Below, in pieces: positions 1-6,215 of a DNA stretch of 10,892 nt. Source of the stretch: CAYOYK01 sp964408185 (lineage in GTDB: Bacteria; Bacillota; Clostridia; Christensenellales; Aristaeellaceae); NCBI GenBank assembly GCA_964408185.1, contig CAYOYK010000076.1, positions 1 to 10,892 on the forward strand, given 5' to 3'. Positions within the stretch are counted from its first letter, which is position 1, and each line of letters opens with the position of its first letter. Position numbers and translations under genes: made by a program. Under the pieces are notes generated by a model, which ran no database searches, had not been told where the DNA came from, and worked only from the letters and a program-made list of their open reading frames with translations.

Positions 1-20
1 CCGACCAAACCGAGTGGGCC

Positions 21-62
21 GGGGACGAAGTCCCCTCTTACAAGGGTGCTTTAGCGCCCGCC
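21..62 (+). repeat. Isolated pair of palindromic modules at the window edge
   Basis: A GGGGACGAAGTCCCC hairpin (21-35; 6-bp stem, GAA triloop) is followed by the 16-base palindrome GGGTGCTTTAGCGCCC (44-59), a one-base variant of the GGGCGCTTTAGCGCCC module found repeatedly elsewhere in the window. The same order (GNA hairpin, then TTTA hairpin) recurs at 278-316 and, inverted, at 10816-10890. This is probably the end of a larger array cut by the window border. Confidence 0.75.
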
Positions 63-68
63 GTCGGG

Positions 69-316
69 GCCCTCGATTGGTCTGCCGCGCCTGCGGGCGC
101 GGGAGGAACGGGGGAAACGAAATAAATTCCGCGTGCCTTGGGCGCAATGCCGTAGACATGCAGGGGAAGCTAATGCAATGTGGCATTCCTTGAGAAAACA
201 TGCCCTAGACAAGCGTGGGAGCAAAGCCAATACCGCGTTCCCTAGGGGGAAGCAAGACGGCGAAGCCGTCGGTGAAGGGGGACGAAGTCCCCTGTCACAA
301 GGGCGCTTTAGCGCCC
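69..316 (+). repeat. Copy A of a ~250-bp dispersed structured repeat
   Basis: This stretch matches the reverse complement of 6952-7202 almost end to end. Shared blocks in order are GGCCCTCGATTGGT, the CCGCGCC-TGCG-GGCGCGG hairpin (85-102), CCTTGGGCGCAA, GGGAGCAAAGCCAATACCGCG-like sequence, CCTAGGGGGAAGCAAGACGG, the GACGGC-GAA-GCCGTC hairpin (256-270), GGGGAC-GAA-GTCCCC (278-292), CCTGTCACAAGG and GGGCGCTTTAGCGCCC (301-316). The middle (about 150-205) is the most diverged part. Open frames cross it on both strands, but differences from copy B change residues freely and bring in a stop, so it does not look protein-coding. No transposase lies nearby. It is either a non-autonomous mobile or extragenic palindromic element, or a conserved structured non-coding unit. 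Confidence 0.85.
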
Positions 317-404
317 GCCGTCGTCCCCCGTTACAAGGGCGCTTTAGCGCCCGCCGTTGTCCCCTCTTACAAGGGCGCTTTAGCGCCCGCCACGCCCGCC
401 CGCC
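297..404 (+). repeat. Three tandem 36-bp palindromic modules
   Basis: The block ACAAGGGCGCTTTAGCGCCC starts at 297, 333 and 369, giving an exact 36-bp period. Each unit holds GGGCGCTTTAGCGCCC (301-316, 337-352, 373-388), which folds as a 6-bp GGGCGC/GCGCCC stem with a TTTA loop, then a short CCGTCGTCCCC-like linker. The linkers are near copies of one another, not unique spacers. The third unit breaks off into CGCC-rich sequence. Another pair of units with the same 36-bp spacing sits at 10816-10867. Confidence 0.9.
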
Positions 405-434
405 GTCGCGTTCTGGAATGGTTTGTTGACAGCC

Positions 435-467
435 AAAGGGAGGAACCGCGTTGCGGCTCCTCCCTTT
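435..467. terminator. Strong hairpin downstream of the sigma operon
   Basis: AAAGGGAGGAACCGC pairs with GCGGCTCCTCCCTTT across a GTT loop: 15 positions with one A-C mismatch. It lies 25 bp past the stop codon of the leftward gene at 493, so it probably ends that operon. On the minus strand only TTT follows the stem, while on the plus strand the hairpin is followed by TTTGTTTCTC, a better U-run. It may work in both directions, insulating the operon from the repeat region. Confidence 0.7.
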
Positions 468-492
468 GTTTCTCACTTGTTCCTCACTTGGG

Positions 493-1668
493 TTACTGCC
501 CTAGGCTCATCAGCGTTTCCGCGTCGCCGTACTGCGACCAGATCCACAGCACGCTGTCGTCGCGCGTTACGCGCTCCTCGGTGACGCAGTACCAGCCGGG
601 CTCCAGCACGCCCCGCTCATGGCTCACCCAGCAGGGCTTCAGGTCGATGATGACCGGGTAGGTGGCGTAGGCGACGCACTTTTCGCCGTCGATGTTCTCG
701 TACTCGGTATCCTGCGCCTTAGCGTTGCTGATGCACAGATATGCCACGCTCTGCCGCAGCAGCTCACGCCAGTCGTACTCCGGCAGCGCGATCGGCTCGG
801 CGCTCACAACCTCCGGCACGCCGTTGATCTGAAAATGGCACACCGTGCCGTCGTCCCGCACCACGGCCTGAAATCCGCAGGACGCGCCCATCCAGTCGCC
901 GTCGCCATCCTGCCAGTAGTACTGATCCATCACCGGCAGTCCCCGCAGCTCATACAGGCCGATGACCGGCGTGTAGGGCTCGTCGGTGCGGCCGCACTTG
1001 GCCTCCTCCGCCGCAAAGCGCTCCTCCCAGCGCCTGCGCGACGCGTCGCCCTCGGAGCTGGCCGTATCGCTGTACGGGTAGGCGTGCGCGCTGTCGCGGC
1101 GGCTGGCGTGCAGCAGCGGCTCGCACACGTCGCCGCCGAGGGCCTCCACCAGCTGACGCGTGACGGACTTGGCCTGCGCGTACTCATCGGCGTAGGCGGG
1201 GTCGTCGGATCGGCTCGCATCGCACAGCTGCGCCGTAAAGAAACAGCTGTCGATGTGCCGCTCGCCGGTATAATCCACGGTTGACTGATCGGCGTTGTTG
1301 TAGGCATACATAGCGTCCGGCGCGACCTTTTGCCCGATCGCCTTGAGGGCCGCCTGCACGTCCTGCTTGGTGAGGGCCTTGTACGCGACGTGCAGCCTCG
1401 CCCGCTGCTCCGCCGTAAAATCCGTGGGGAGGGGGCAATCCACGCGCAGCTCGGCGGTAGGATAGCCAAATTTGTTTGTGGCGGGCAGCTTGACCACGCC
1501 CACCAGCCGCCCGTTTTCCTCCCGCACGCCGGATACGTCCACGTCCTCCGGCTTCCAGTCGGCGCATTGGAAAAAGGCGGAGTCGATCGCCCGGTCGTCG
1601 GCGTGCGCGCAGGACAGGCAGCCAAGGCAGAGCAGCAGGGCCAAAAGCATGGACAAATAACGTTTCAT
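493..1668 (-). CDS. Secreted protein of unknown function, third gene of the sigma operon
   Basis: A 391-residue protein with a clear export signal: MKRY, a leucine-rich hydrophobic core (residues 5-19), then a type I signal peptidase site AHA|DD after residue 23. Cysteines at 14, 17 and 20 do not make a normal lipobox, so a lipoprotein is less likely. The mature part is acidic and soluble, with Trp/Tyr-rich strand-like segments, for instance YYWQDGDGDWMG. I do not recognise the family. The ATG overlaps the TGA of the upstream gene (ATGA, 1665-1668), which fixes this start over a longer in-frame reading beginning near 1953 and implies translational coupling. By position it is the extracytoplasmic output or co-sensor of the sigma/anti-sigma unit. 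That role is inference only. Confidence 0.82.
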   Translation of the reverse strand: MKRYLSMLLALLLCLGCLSCAHADDRAIDSAFFQCADWKPEDVDVSGVREENGRLVGVVKLPATNKFGYPTAELRVDCPLPTDFTAEQRARLHVAYKALTKQDVQAALKAIGQKVAPDAMYAYNNADQSTVDYTGERHIDSCFFTAQLCDASRSDDPAYADEYAQAKSVTRQLVEALGGDVCEPLLHASRRDSAHAYPYSDTASSEGDASRRRWEERFAAEEAKCGRTDEPYTPVIGLYELRGLPVMDQYYWQDGDGDWMGASCGFQAVVRDDGTVCHFQINGVPEVVSAEPIALPEYDWRELLRQSVAYLCISNAKAQDTEYENIDGEKCVAYATYPVIIDLKPCWVSHERGVLEPGWYCVTEERVTRDDSVLWIWSQYGDAETLMSLGQ

Positions 1669-2372
1669 TGCTTGGGTTCCCCTTTCTTCATCGGCGGCAG
1701 CTGCACGGTGAGCGTCGCCGTTTCGGTGGTATCGGTGCCCTCCAGCACGGATTCCAGCGTGACGGTCAGCTCCGCGCCCTGCGTGAGGTCGTCCGCTTGG
1801 ATCTCCAGCAGCATGGCTTCGCCCTGACCATTCTGCACCCAATCCCAAGATTGGAGCGTATTCTTGCCGTTCAGCTTCACGCGGGGCAGGCGCAGCATGA
1901 GGGGCTGCCGCCCGGCAAGCCACTCCTCGTAGGGCAGAATTTCGCCGTTCCACCAGATTTGATCAAAGCTCTCGCCGTCGCAGCCGCGGTCCGTCTCTGT
2001 GTAGAAGGCGTAGTCGCCCTTGGGGCTTACCGCGAGGGTGAGGGACAGCGTATCGCCGTCCCAGTACGCGTCCCGCGCTTCGACGTTCAGCAGCGCGCTG
2101 TCGCAGCGCTGGGATGCGGGCCGCGCAACGGCCGCCTCGTCCACGGGATCGCCCGCGTCCACGCGCTCGGTCAGGAAATACAGCACGCCAAGCCGATCCA
2201 GCGCGATGGCTGTGCCGCACAGCAGCACCAAGCAGGCGGCCAGCGCCGCCACCCACCGATAGGGGCGGCGCGCGGGCGCGCTTTGGCTGCGCAGCTCGCT
2301 CAGCTTCCGTTCCACGCGGTCGTGGAACGCGGTCGGGGTCGGCTCATAGGGATCGTTTTGAAGATTCATCAT
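1665..2372 (-). CDS. Single-pass membrane protein, probable anti-sigma factor
   Basis: A 235-residue protein with a short cytoplasmic N-terminus (about 1-39, containing the amphipathic stretch FHDRVERKLSEL), one transmembrane helix (about 40-58, WVAALAACLVLLCGTAIAL) and an external domain of about 175 residues rich in beta-type sequence. This layout, directly after an ECF sigma gene, is that of DUF4179/RsiV-like anti-sigma factors in Clostridia, which bind the sigma factor inside and sense a signal outside. I see no HxxxCxxC zinc motif, so it is not a ZAS-type anti-sigma. The function comes from context and topology, not a diagnostic motif. The start overlaps the sigma stop by 4 bp (2369-2372), and the stop overlaps the next start by 4 bp. 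A second ATG at 2369 is an alternative start. Confidence 0.82.
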   Translation of the reverse strand: MMNLQNDPYEPTPTAFHDRVERKLSELRSQSAPARRPYRWVAALAACLVLLCGTAIALDRLGVLYFLTERVDAGDPVDEAAVARPASQRCDSALLNVEARDAYWDGDTLSLTLAVSPKGDYAFYTETDRGCDGESFDQIWWNGEILPYEEWLAGRQPLMLRLPRVKLNGKNTLQSWDWVQNGQGEAMLLEIQADDLTQGAELTVTLESVLEGTDTTETATLTVQLPPMKKGEPKQ

Positions 2373-2842
2373 CCGTCATCCTCCTGTTCCAGCTGCAGCC
2401 GCAGCGCCTTGCGCGCCTGATGCAGCCGCGATTTGACCGTGCCGATAGGCAGGCGCAGGATCCGCGCCACATCCGCAAGCGGAAAGCCCTCCAGATAGTG
2501 CAGCGTCAGCGGGAGCCTCAGCCGTTCGGGCAGGGCGGAGAGGCTTTCGCGCAGGTCGGGGTTCGGCTCCGGCGCGTCGCCGGGCGGCGGCTCGGCCTCC
2601 GCCATCAGCGTAACGCGCTTCCGCCGCCGATAGACGTTGTGGCACTCGTTGATGACAATGCGCACCAGCCATGCGCGGAAGCGCTCCGGCTGCACGGCGG
2701 CCCGCTTTGCCCACGCCTTGGTCAGCGCCTCCTGCACCGCGTCGGCGCAATCCTCCCACGCGGGCAGATAGCCGCGCGACACGCGGTACAGCGTGCGCTC
2801 CATCGCCCGCGTCTCGTTGATAAACGTCCGCTCATCCACCAT
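2369..2842 (-). CDS. RNA polymerase sigma factor, sigma-70 family, ECF subfamily
   Basis: A 157-residue ECF-length sigma factor with only regions 2 and 4. Region 2 covers about residues 9-75, with DCADAVQEALTKAW for core binding and -10 melting and FRAWLVRIVINECHNVYRRRKR following. A Pro/acidic linker (84-96) leads to region 4 (about 97-150), whose helix-turn-helix LADVARILRLPIGTVKSRLHQARKAL reads the -35 element (residues 122-147). The ATG at 2842 has GAGG upstream at a suitable distance. A longer in-frame reading runs back to 3187, but it crosses the terminator at 2950-2980 and lacks sigma homology. First gene of a three-gene operon with its presumed anti-sigma and a secreted protein, likely autoregulated. 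I could not pick out a convincing ECF promoter upstream. Confidence 0.93.
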   Translation of the reverse strand: MVDERTFINETRAMERTLYRVSRGYLPAWEDCADAVQEALTKAWAKRAAVQPERFRAWLVRIVINECHNVYRRRKRVTLMAEAEPPPGDAPEPNPDLRESLSALPERLRLPLTLHYLEGFPLADVARILRLPIGTVKSRLHQARKALRLQLEQEDDG

Positions 2843-2949
2843 CGGTTCGGCCTCACAATCCTTTGCATTTGATAAGGGCGTTGCAACAATCCTTACCCCA
2901 TGATAACGCGCGGAACGCCAAAAAGGTTCGGATAAGGGAAAAAAGGGGG

Positions 2950-2980
2950 AAAAAAAGAGGCGCGGCTGATCTGCCGTGCC
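2950..2980 (-). terminator. Rho-independent terminator after the DUF6273-like gene
   Basis: Read on the minus strand, GGCACGGC pairs with GCCGCGCC (one A-C mismatch) around AGATCA, followed by TC and seven T residues. It lies about 45 bp past the TAG at 3025 and separates the ROK/DUF6273 group from the sigma operon, so the sigma gene needs its own promoter in 2843-2949. Confidence 0.8.
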
Positions 2981-3024
2981 ATTGTGTGCCACCCCCCGTG
3001 AGGGGCTTGGATACGCCCTGCGGT

Positions 3025-3630
3025 CTATCGCTTCAGCCACAAAGCGGGACGAACGCCGCCCGTGCATTTTCCATCGGCAATGTTGCCCTTTAGGACATTG
3101 TTGCCCTGAATGCAGATGTTTCCATCTCCGTGAACGTAAACCGCCTTTACGCCCACGCGGCCCGGCGTGCGAAGCCACCACCACCACACCTGCCGATTGT
3201 CGTTCTCCAGCGTGGCAACCCGGTTGCGGTTGTTCTCGTCCTTTCTTTCAAACCAATATCTCTGGTTTCTTCGCGGGTTGTACAGCTTTGAGCTGCTGTC
3301 GCCAAAATATCGGCACACCGCTTCCTCCATGCTCAGCAGAAAGATGCGATCCTCCGTATCGGCCCCGCCCTTTGTATGATACCACTCGTTGTCGGGGTTA
3401 TGGTTGACCGCCGCGCAGATTCGGGATTGCTCGGCCGCGCCGAACGAACGATAAAACTCGCCGTTCAAGTATTCTCTTAAGGCGCAGTCGGCCCATGCAA
3501 CCTCGGTATAGGCGTCGTGGTACGGACGCTGCAGGATGATGTGCTCGGTAATGACCAGAGCCATATCCTCCCGCACGCTCAGCACCTTCCAGCCGTACTC
3601 CCCAAATGAGATGATATCGCCCGCTTGCAT
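3025..3630 (-). CDS. DUF6273-like domain protein
   Basis: A 201-residue protein with no signal peptide or membrane segment. It has the order of motifs I associate with DUF6273-type proteins of Clostridia: FGEYGWKVLSV near the N-terminus (9-19), LREYLNGEFY (51-60), DRIFLLSMEEAVCRYF (94-109), a tryptophan cluster VWWWWLRTPG (148-157), and GGVRPALWLK at the C-terminus (191-200). The family's function is not known; the WWLR...GVRPA pattern recalls the formylglycine-enzyme/C-type-lectin-like fold. The second ATG (3630) was chosen because TGGGGAACAGAA places GGGGA six bases before it; the first ATG at 3645 has no ribosome site. Base composition is lower in GC than its neighbours (one 60-base line near 3241 is 45% GC against about 70% in nagZ), suggesting acquisition. 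Confidence 0.8.
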   Translation of the reverse strand: MQAGDIISFGEYGWKVLSVREDMALVITEHIILQRPYHDAYTEVAWADCALREYLNGEFYRSFGAAEQSRICAAVNHNPDNEWYHTKGGADTEDRIFLLSMEEAVCRYFGDSSSKLYNPRRNQRYWFERKDENNRNRVATLENDNRQVWWWWLRTPGRVGVKAVYVHGDGNICIQGNNVLKGNIADGKCTGGVRPALWLKR

Positions 3631-3676
3631 TTCTGTTCCCCACATTTCGTTTGCAGCATCGTTGCCTGCGCGGAAC

Positions 3677-3862
3677 TTAGAACGCTCTGAAGAACTCCAG
3701 AATCTTTCTATCCGAGCAGCCCTTCTTGCGATAAATTTGCAGCATCGGGTCTCTGGAATCCTCCCGCTCCAGCTCCGCCGTACACTCCTCCTCCGTCATC
3801 TGCTCCACGGGAGGATAAAGCACCGCTTGCTGCTTGTCCTGCGGTTCCTGTTGCCTCTGCAT
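3677..3862 (-). CDS. Small hypothetical protein, 61 residues
   Basis: I do not recognise the family. The product is charged and soluble: a Gln-rich start (MQRQQEPQDKQQ), PPVEQMTEEECTAELERED in the middle, and a basic, aromatic end (QIYRKKGCSDRKILEFFRAF). The ATG at 3862 is preceded by a strong GGGAGGGGGGAG site at about 7-nt spacing, the best evidence that it is translated. An in-frame extension upstream to 3961 runs into the ROK gene and has no reason to be used. It lies 46 bp after the ROK stop and 46 bp before the DUF6273-like start, so the three are probably one transcript. Confidence 0.65.
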   Translation of the reverse strand: MQRQQEPQDKQQAVLYPPVEQMTEEECTAELEREDSRDPMLQIYRKKGCSDRKILEFFRAF

Positions 3863-3908
3863 CGTCCACTCCCCCCTCCCTTCATCCCACGGCATCCTGC
3901 GCTGCGCG

Positions 3909-4796
3909 TCAGGGGCGTCCGGCTCCAACCGCCGCGCGCCCCAGCAGGTAGGAGCCCACAAGGCCGCTGACCGGGAAGAGCGCCGGAGCCGCGATGTAAC
4001 GGTCGATGTCCGAGAGGATCTCCGGGCGCTGGACGTAGCCGCCGAGCAGGCGCACGGTCTCGCGGCGAATCAGCGGATAGAGCGCCGCGCGCTGCATTAC
4101 GCCGCCGCCCAGCAGAATCCGCTGGGGGGAGACGGTCACAATCAGGTTGACGCACATCTGCGCGAGGTAGTAGGCCTCCACGGCCCACGAGGGATCCTCG
4201 TCCGGGAGCGCGCGCGCGTCGCCGCCGCAGCGCGCCGCCACCGCCGGGCCGGACGCGAGGCCCTCCAAGCACCCGTCGTGATAGGGGCAGACCCCGCGCG
4301 GGTTGGGATCATCCGGGTGCGGGCGCAGCAGCATGTGGCCGATCTCCGGGTGCATCATGCCGTGCACCAGCTTCCCGCCAACATATACGCCGCCGCCTAC
4401 CCCCGTGCCGACCGTGATATACACGCAGCTGTCCAGCCCCTTCGCCGCGCCGAGGGTCGCCTCGGCCAAGGCGGCGGCGTTCACATCGGTATCGAGGGCG
4501 CAGGGCACGCCGAGGGCCTGCTCAAAGCGGCGGAGCAGGGGATAGTTGCGCCAAGGCAGCTTGGGCGTGGCGGTGATATCGCCGTAGTGGGGCGAAGCCG
4601 GATCCAGCTCCAGCGGGCCGAAGCTGCCAATGCCCAGCGCGTCGATGGGATGCTCCCGAAAATAACGCTCCATTTGGGGCATGGTCACATCCGGGGTCTC
4701 GGTGGGCAAAGTGAGCCGATCCAGCTCGCGCCCCGTTTCATCATAAACAGCGAGCACCATTTTGGTGCCGCCCGCCTCCAAAGCGCCGATTGTCAT
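3909..4796 (-). CDS. ROK family sugar kinase, fructokinase type
   Basis: A 295-residue cytoplasmic kinase predicted to phosphorylate a hexose, most likely fructose to fructose-6-phosphate, with ATP. The N-terminal phosphate loop is ALEAGGTK (5-12). The catalytic region DTDVNAAALAE (102-112) has the DTDVN form usual for ROK fructokinases instead of the DNDAN of glucokinases. GTGVGGG (130-136) is the second nucleotide motif. The zinc site reads GH (His154) followed by Cys170, His173 and Cys176 in CPYHDGC, the spacing seen in the B. subtilis YdhR-type fructokinases, then LEGLASGPA. The ATG at 4796 has GGGAGG eight bases upstream. It is divergent from whiA (107-bp gap) and probably leads a three-gene transcript. 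N-acetylhexosamine specificity cannot be excluded. Confidence 0.9.
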   Translation of the reverse strand: MTIGALEAGGTKMVLAVYDETGRELDRLTLPTETPDVTMPQMERYFREHPIDALGIGSFGPLELDPASPHYGDITATPKLPWRNYPLLRRFEQALGVPCALDTDVNAAALAEATLGAAKGLDSCVYITVGTGVGGGVYVGGKLVHGMMHPEIGHMLLRPHPDDPNPRGVCPYHDGCLEGLASGPAVAARCGGDARALPDEDPSWAVEAYYLAQMCVNLIVTVSPQRILLGGGVMQRAALYPLIRRETVRLLGGYVQRPEILSDIDRYIAAPALFPVSGLVGSYLLGRAAVGAGRP

Positions 4797-4873
4797 TCGT
4801 CGTACCTCCCATGCGTTGTTGGGGGATAGATTCGCGCCTGTGCGGCAAAATCCTGCTCCCGCGGCGAGAAGTG

Positions 4874-4882
4874 TGGTATACT
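4874..4882 (+). promoter_or_regulatory. Extended -10 promoter of whiA
   Basis: TGGTATACT is an extended -10 (TG-n-TATACT, 4877-4882). The -35 position 17 bp upstream (4854-4859, TGCTCC) is poor, as is common with extended -10 elements. Transcription would start near 4889, right before the GGGGG ribosome site, giving a very short leader and ruling out the longer in-frame start at 4790. Confidence 0.6.
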
Positions 4883-4903
4883 GATGCAAAGGGGGTGGCC
4901 GCC

Positions 4904-5890
4904 GTGAGCTTTTGCGCGACCGTCAAGGAGGAGCTGTGCCGCGTGCAGCCGGAGCGGCCCTGCTGCCGCGCGGCGGAGCTGGCGGCGGCGTACCTCACGC
5001 TGGGGCGGCTTTCGCTGCTGGGCCAAGGCCGGGTGAGCGTCCGGTTTGAGACGGAGAGCCCCGCCGTGGCGCGGCGCATCTTTACGCTGCTGCAAAAGGA
5101 GCTGGGCGTCGCGGCGCAGCTGCATTATGTAACGCACGCGCGGTTTGGCGGCAAGCGGAGCTGCGTGCTCACGTTGGGCCCGGTGGATTGCCCCAAGCTG
5201 CTATGCCGCTTGGGCATGATGGAGGCGCTCCCGGAGGGCGGATACCGCTTTGCGGGCATGCAGCCGAAGCTCTCGCTGACGCGCGCGTGCTGCCAGCACG
5301 CGTTCATCCGCGGCGCGTTTTTGGGCTGCGGCGCGGCCACCGACCCGGAAAAGGCGTACAGCTTGGAGCTTGTCACACTCAACGAGCCGCTGCGGCAGGA
5401 GCTGCGCCGCTGTCTGGGCCGCTTAGAGCTGCCCATGCGTGAGATCGAGCGCCGGGACGCGGTGGTGCTCTACCTCAAGCAGAGCGACGCGGTTTTGCGG
5501 TTCCTCACGCTCGCGGGCGCGCATCAGGCCGTGCTGGGCGTGGAGAACCTGCGCGTGCGGCGGCAGATGGTGCAGTCCGTCAACCGCGCCGTCAATTGCG
5601 ATACGCACAACCTCCAGCGCATGATGGCCGCCAACGAGCGCCAAATCGAGCAGATCGCCCGGCTCATCAGCAGCGAGCGCTTCGGGGCGCTATCGCCCGC
5701 CCTGCAGGAGATCGCCCGCGCCCGGCTTCGCGCGCCCGATATGAGCCTGCAGCAGCTCGGCGAGAGCCTCGATCCGCCGCTGGGCAAGAGCGGCGTGAAC
5801 CATCGGCTGCGGCGGCTGCTGCAAATCGCGGCGGAGGACGGACAGTCGGACGAGCTAGCGAAGGCCGCGCCGGACACATCGGATAAGTGA
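4904..5890 (+). CDS. whiA: DNA-binding protein WhiA (sporulation/cell-division regulator)
   Basis: A 328-residue protein of normal WhiA length. It opens with SFCATVKEELCR, the typical SFs..VKEEL start, from a GTG at 4904 with GGGGGTG seven bases upstream. The N-terminal LAGLIDADG-like domain includes RGAFLGCGAATDPEKAYSLEL (136-156; family form RGAFLaGGs...P...YhLE). The NR.VNCDTHNL segment (227-237) is also family-typical. The C-terminal helix-turn-helix is at about 279-306, with PPLGKSGVNHRLRRL. In Actinobacteria WhiA controls sporulation and division; in Bacillus it affects chromosome segregation and division. The usual rapZ-yvcK-whiA neighbours are missing: whiA stands alone here, divergent from a sugar kinase and convergent with an orphan response regulator. 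Confidence 0.95.
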   Translation: MSFCATVKEELCRVQPERPCCRAAELAAAYLTLGRLSLLGQGRVSVRFETESPAVARRIFTLLQKELGVAAQLHYVTHARFGGKRSCVLTLGPVDCPKLLCRLGMMEALPEGGYRFAGMQPKLSLTRACCQHAFIRGAFLGCGAATDPEKAYSLELVTLNEPLRQELRRCLGRLELPMREIERRDAVVLYLKQSDAVLRFLTLAGAHQAVLGVENLRVRRQMVQSVNRAVNCDTHNLQRMMAANERQIEQIARLISSERFGALSPALQEIARARLRAPDMSLQQLGESLDPPLGKSGVNHRLRRLLQIAAEDGQSDELAKAAPDTSDK

Positions 5891-5940
5891 AAAAACAAAC
5901 AAGCCGGACGCATCGCCCGCGCGAGCATCCGGCTTGTTTG
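5891..5940. terminator. Hairpin terminator between convergent whiA and response regulator
   Basis: CAAACAAGCCGGA (5896-5908) pairs perfectly with TCCGGCTTGTTTG (5928-5940), a 13-bp stem, with a smaller TCGC/GCGA stem inside the loop. It directly follows the whiA stop. On the minus strand the stem is followed by a further T run from the A-tract at 5889-5895, the classic form, so it can stop leftward transcripts from the regulator gene as well as rightward whiA transcripts. Confidence 0.82.
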
Positions 5941-5945
5941 GCGTG

Positions 5946-5977
5946 GCCCCGTAAGGGGCACGGGGAGCCGTGCTCCC
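5946..5977 (+). repeat. Two mini-hairpins with overlapping alternative folds
   Basis: GCCCC-GTAA-GGGGC (5946-5959) has a GNRA-type loop. GCACGG-GGAG-CCGTGC (5958-5973) overlaps GGGAGC-CGT-GCTCCC (5963-5977), so those two folds exclude one another. Style and size match the mini-hairpins in the other non-coding regions of this window. Confidence 0.55.
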
Positions 5978-5994
5978 GTTGAATATTACACTCC

Positions 5995-6150
5995 GCGCAC
6001 ATGCGCGGAATACGCTCGGCGTGACACGGCTGCGTTTCCTCGGCATATGCCCAACGCGACGCGACTGCGTTTCCTCGGCATATGCCCAACGCGACGCGAC
6101 TGCGCGTCCTCGGTATGCGCTCGGCGCGACGCGACTGCGCGTCCATCGCC
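5995..6150. repeat. 35-bp tandem repeat, about four and a half units
   Basis: Equivalent positions (CTGCGTTTCCTCGG or CTGCGCGTCC) start at 6030, 6065, 6100 and 6135, an exact 35-bp period, with a diverged unit before them from about 5995. Units two and three carry the perfect palindrome GGCATATGCC (6042-6051, 6077-6086); outer units carry variants such as GGTATGCGC. ACGCGACGCGA joins the units. The period is not a multiple of three, so it does not encode a peptide repeat. It lies between the whiA terminator and the end of the regulator gene; that ~275-bp gap holds otherwise only mini-hairpins. Confidence 0.85.
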
Positions 6151-6215
6151 GCCCGACAGGCCGCAGGCGAGAAACGCAGGCTCGCCCAAGGGGCGCACCC
6201 GTTTTGGCCGACCCG

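Noticed and set aside
297..404. Possible CRISPR array (36-bp period, palindromic repeat)
   Set aside because: The sequence between palindromes is nearly identical from unit to unit, so there are no unique spacers. The unit is 36 bp in total, and no cas gene is present.
51..476. Open frame on the minus strand through copy A, with a similar frame on the plus strand through copy B (6879-7070)
   Set aside because: The peptides look alike only because the DNA repeats do. Differences between copies change residues (Pro/Leu, Ser/Thr, Arg/His, Ser/Phe) and copy B hits a stop early. There is no ribosome site.
3025..3240. DUF6273-like protein as target of a diversity-generating retroelement (lectin-like C-terminus, several AAC codons)
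   Set aside because: No reverse transcriptase, template repeat or second copy of the C-terminal sequence is in the window. The resemblance is of fold type only.
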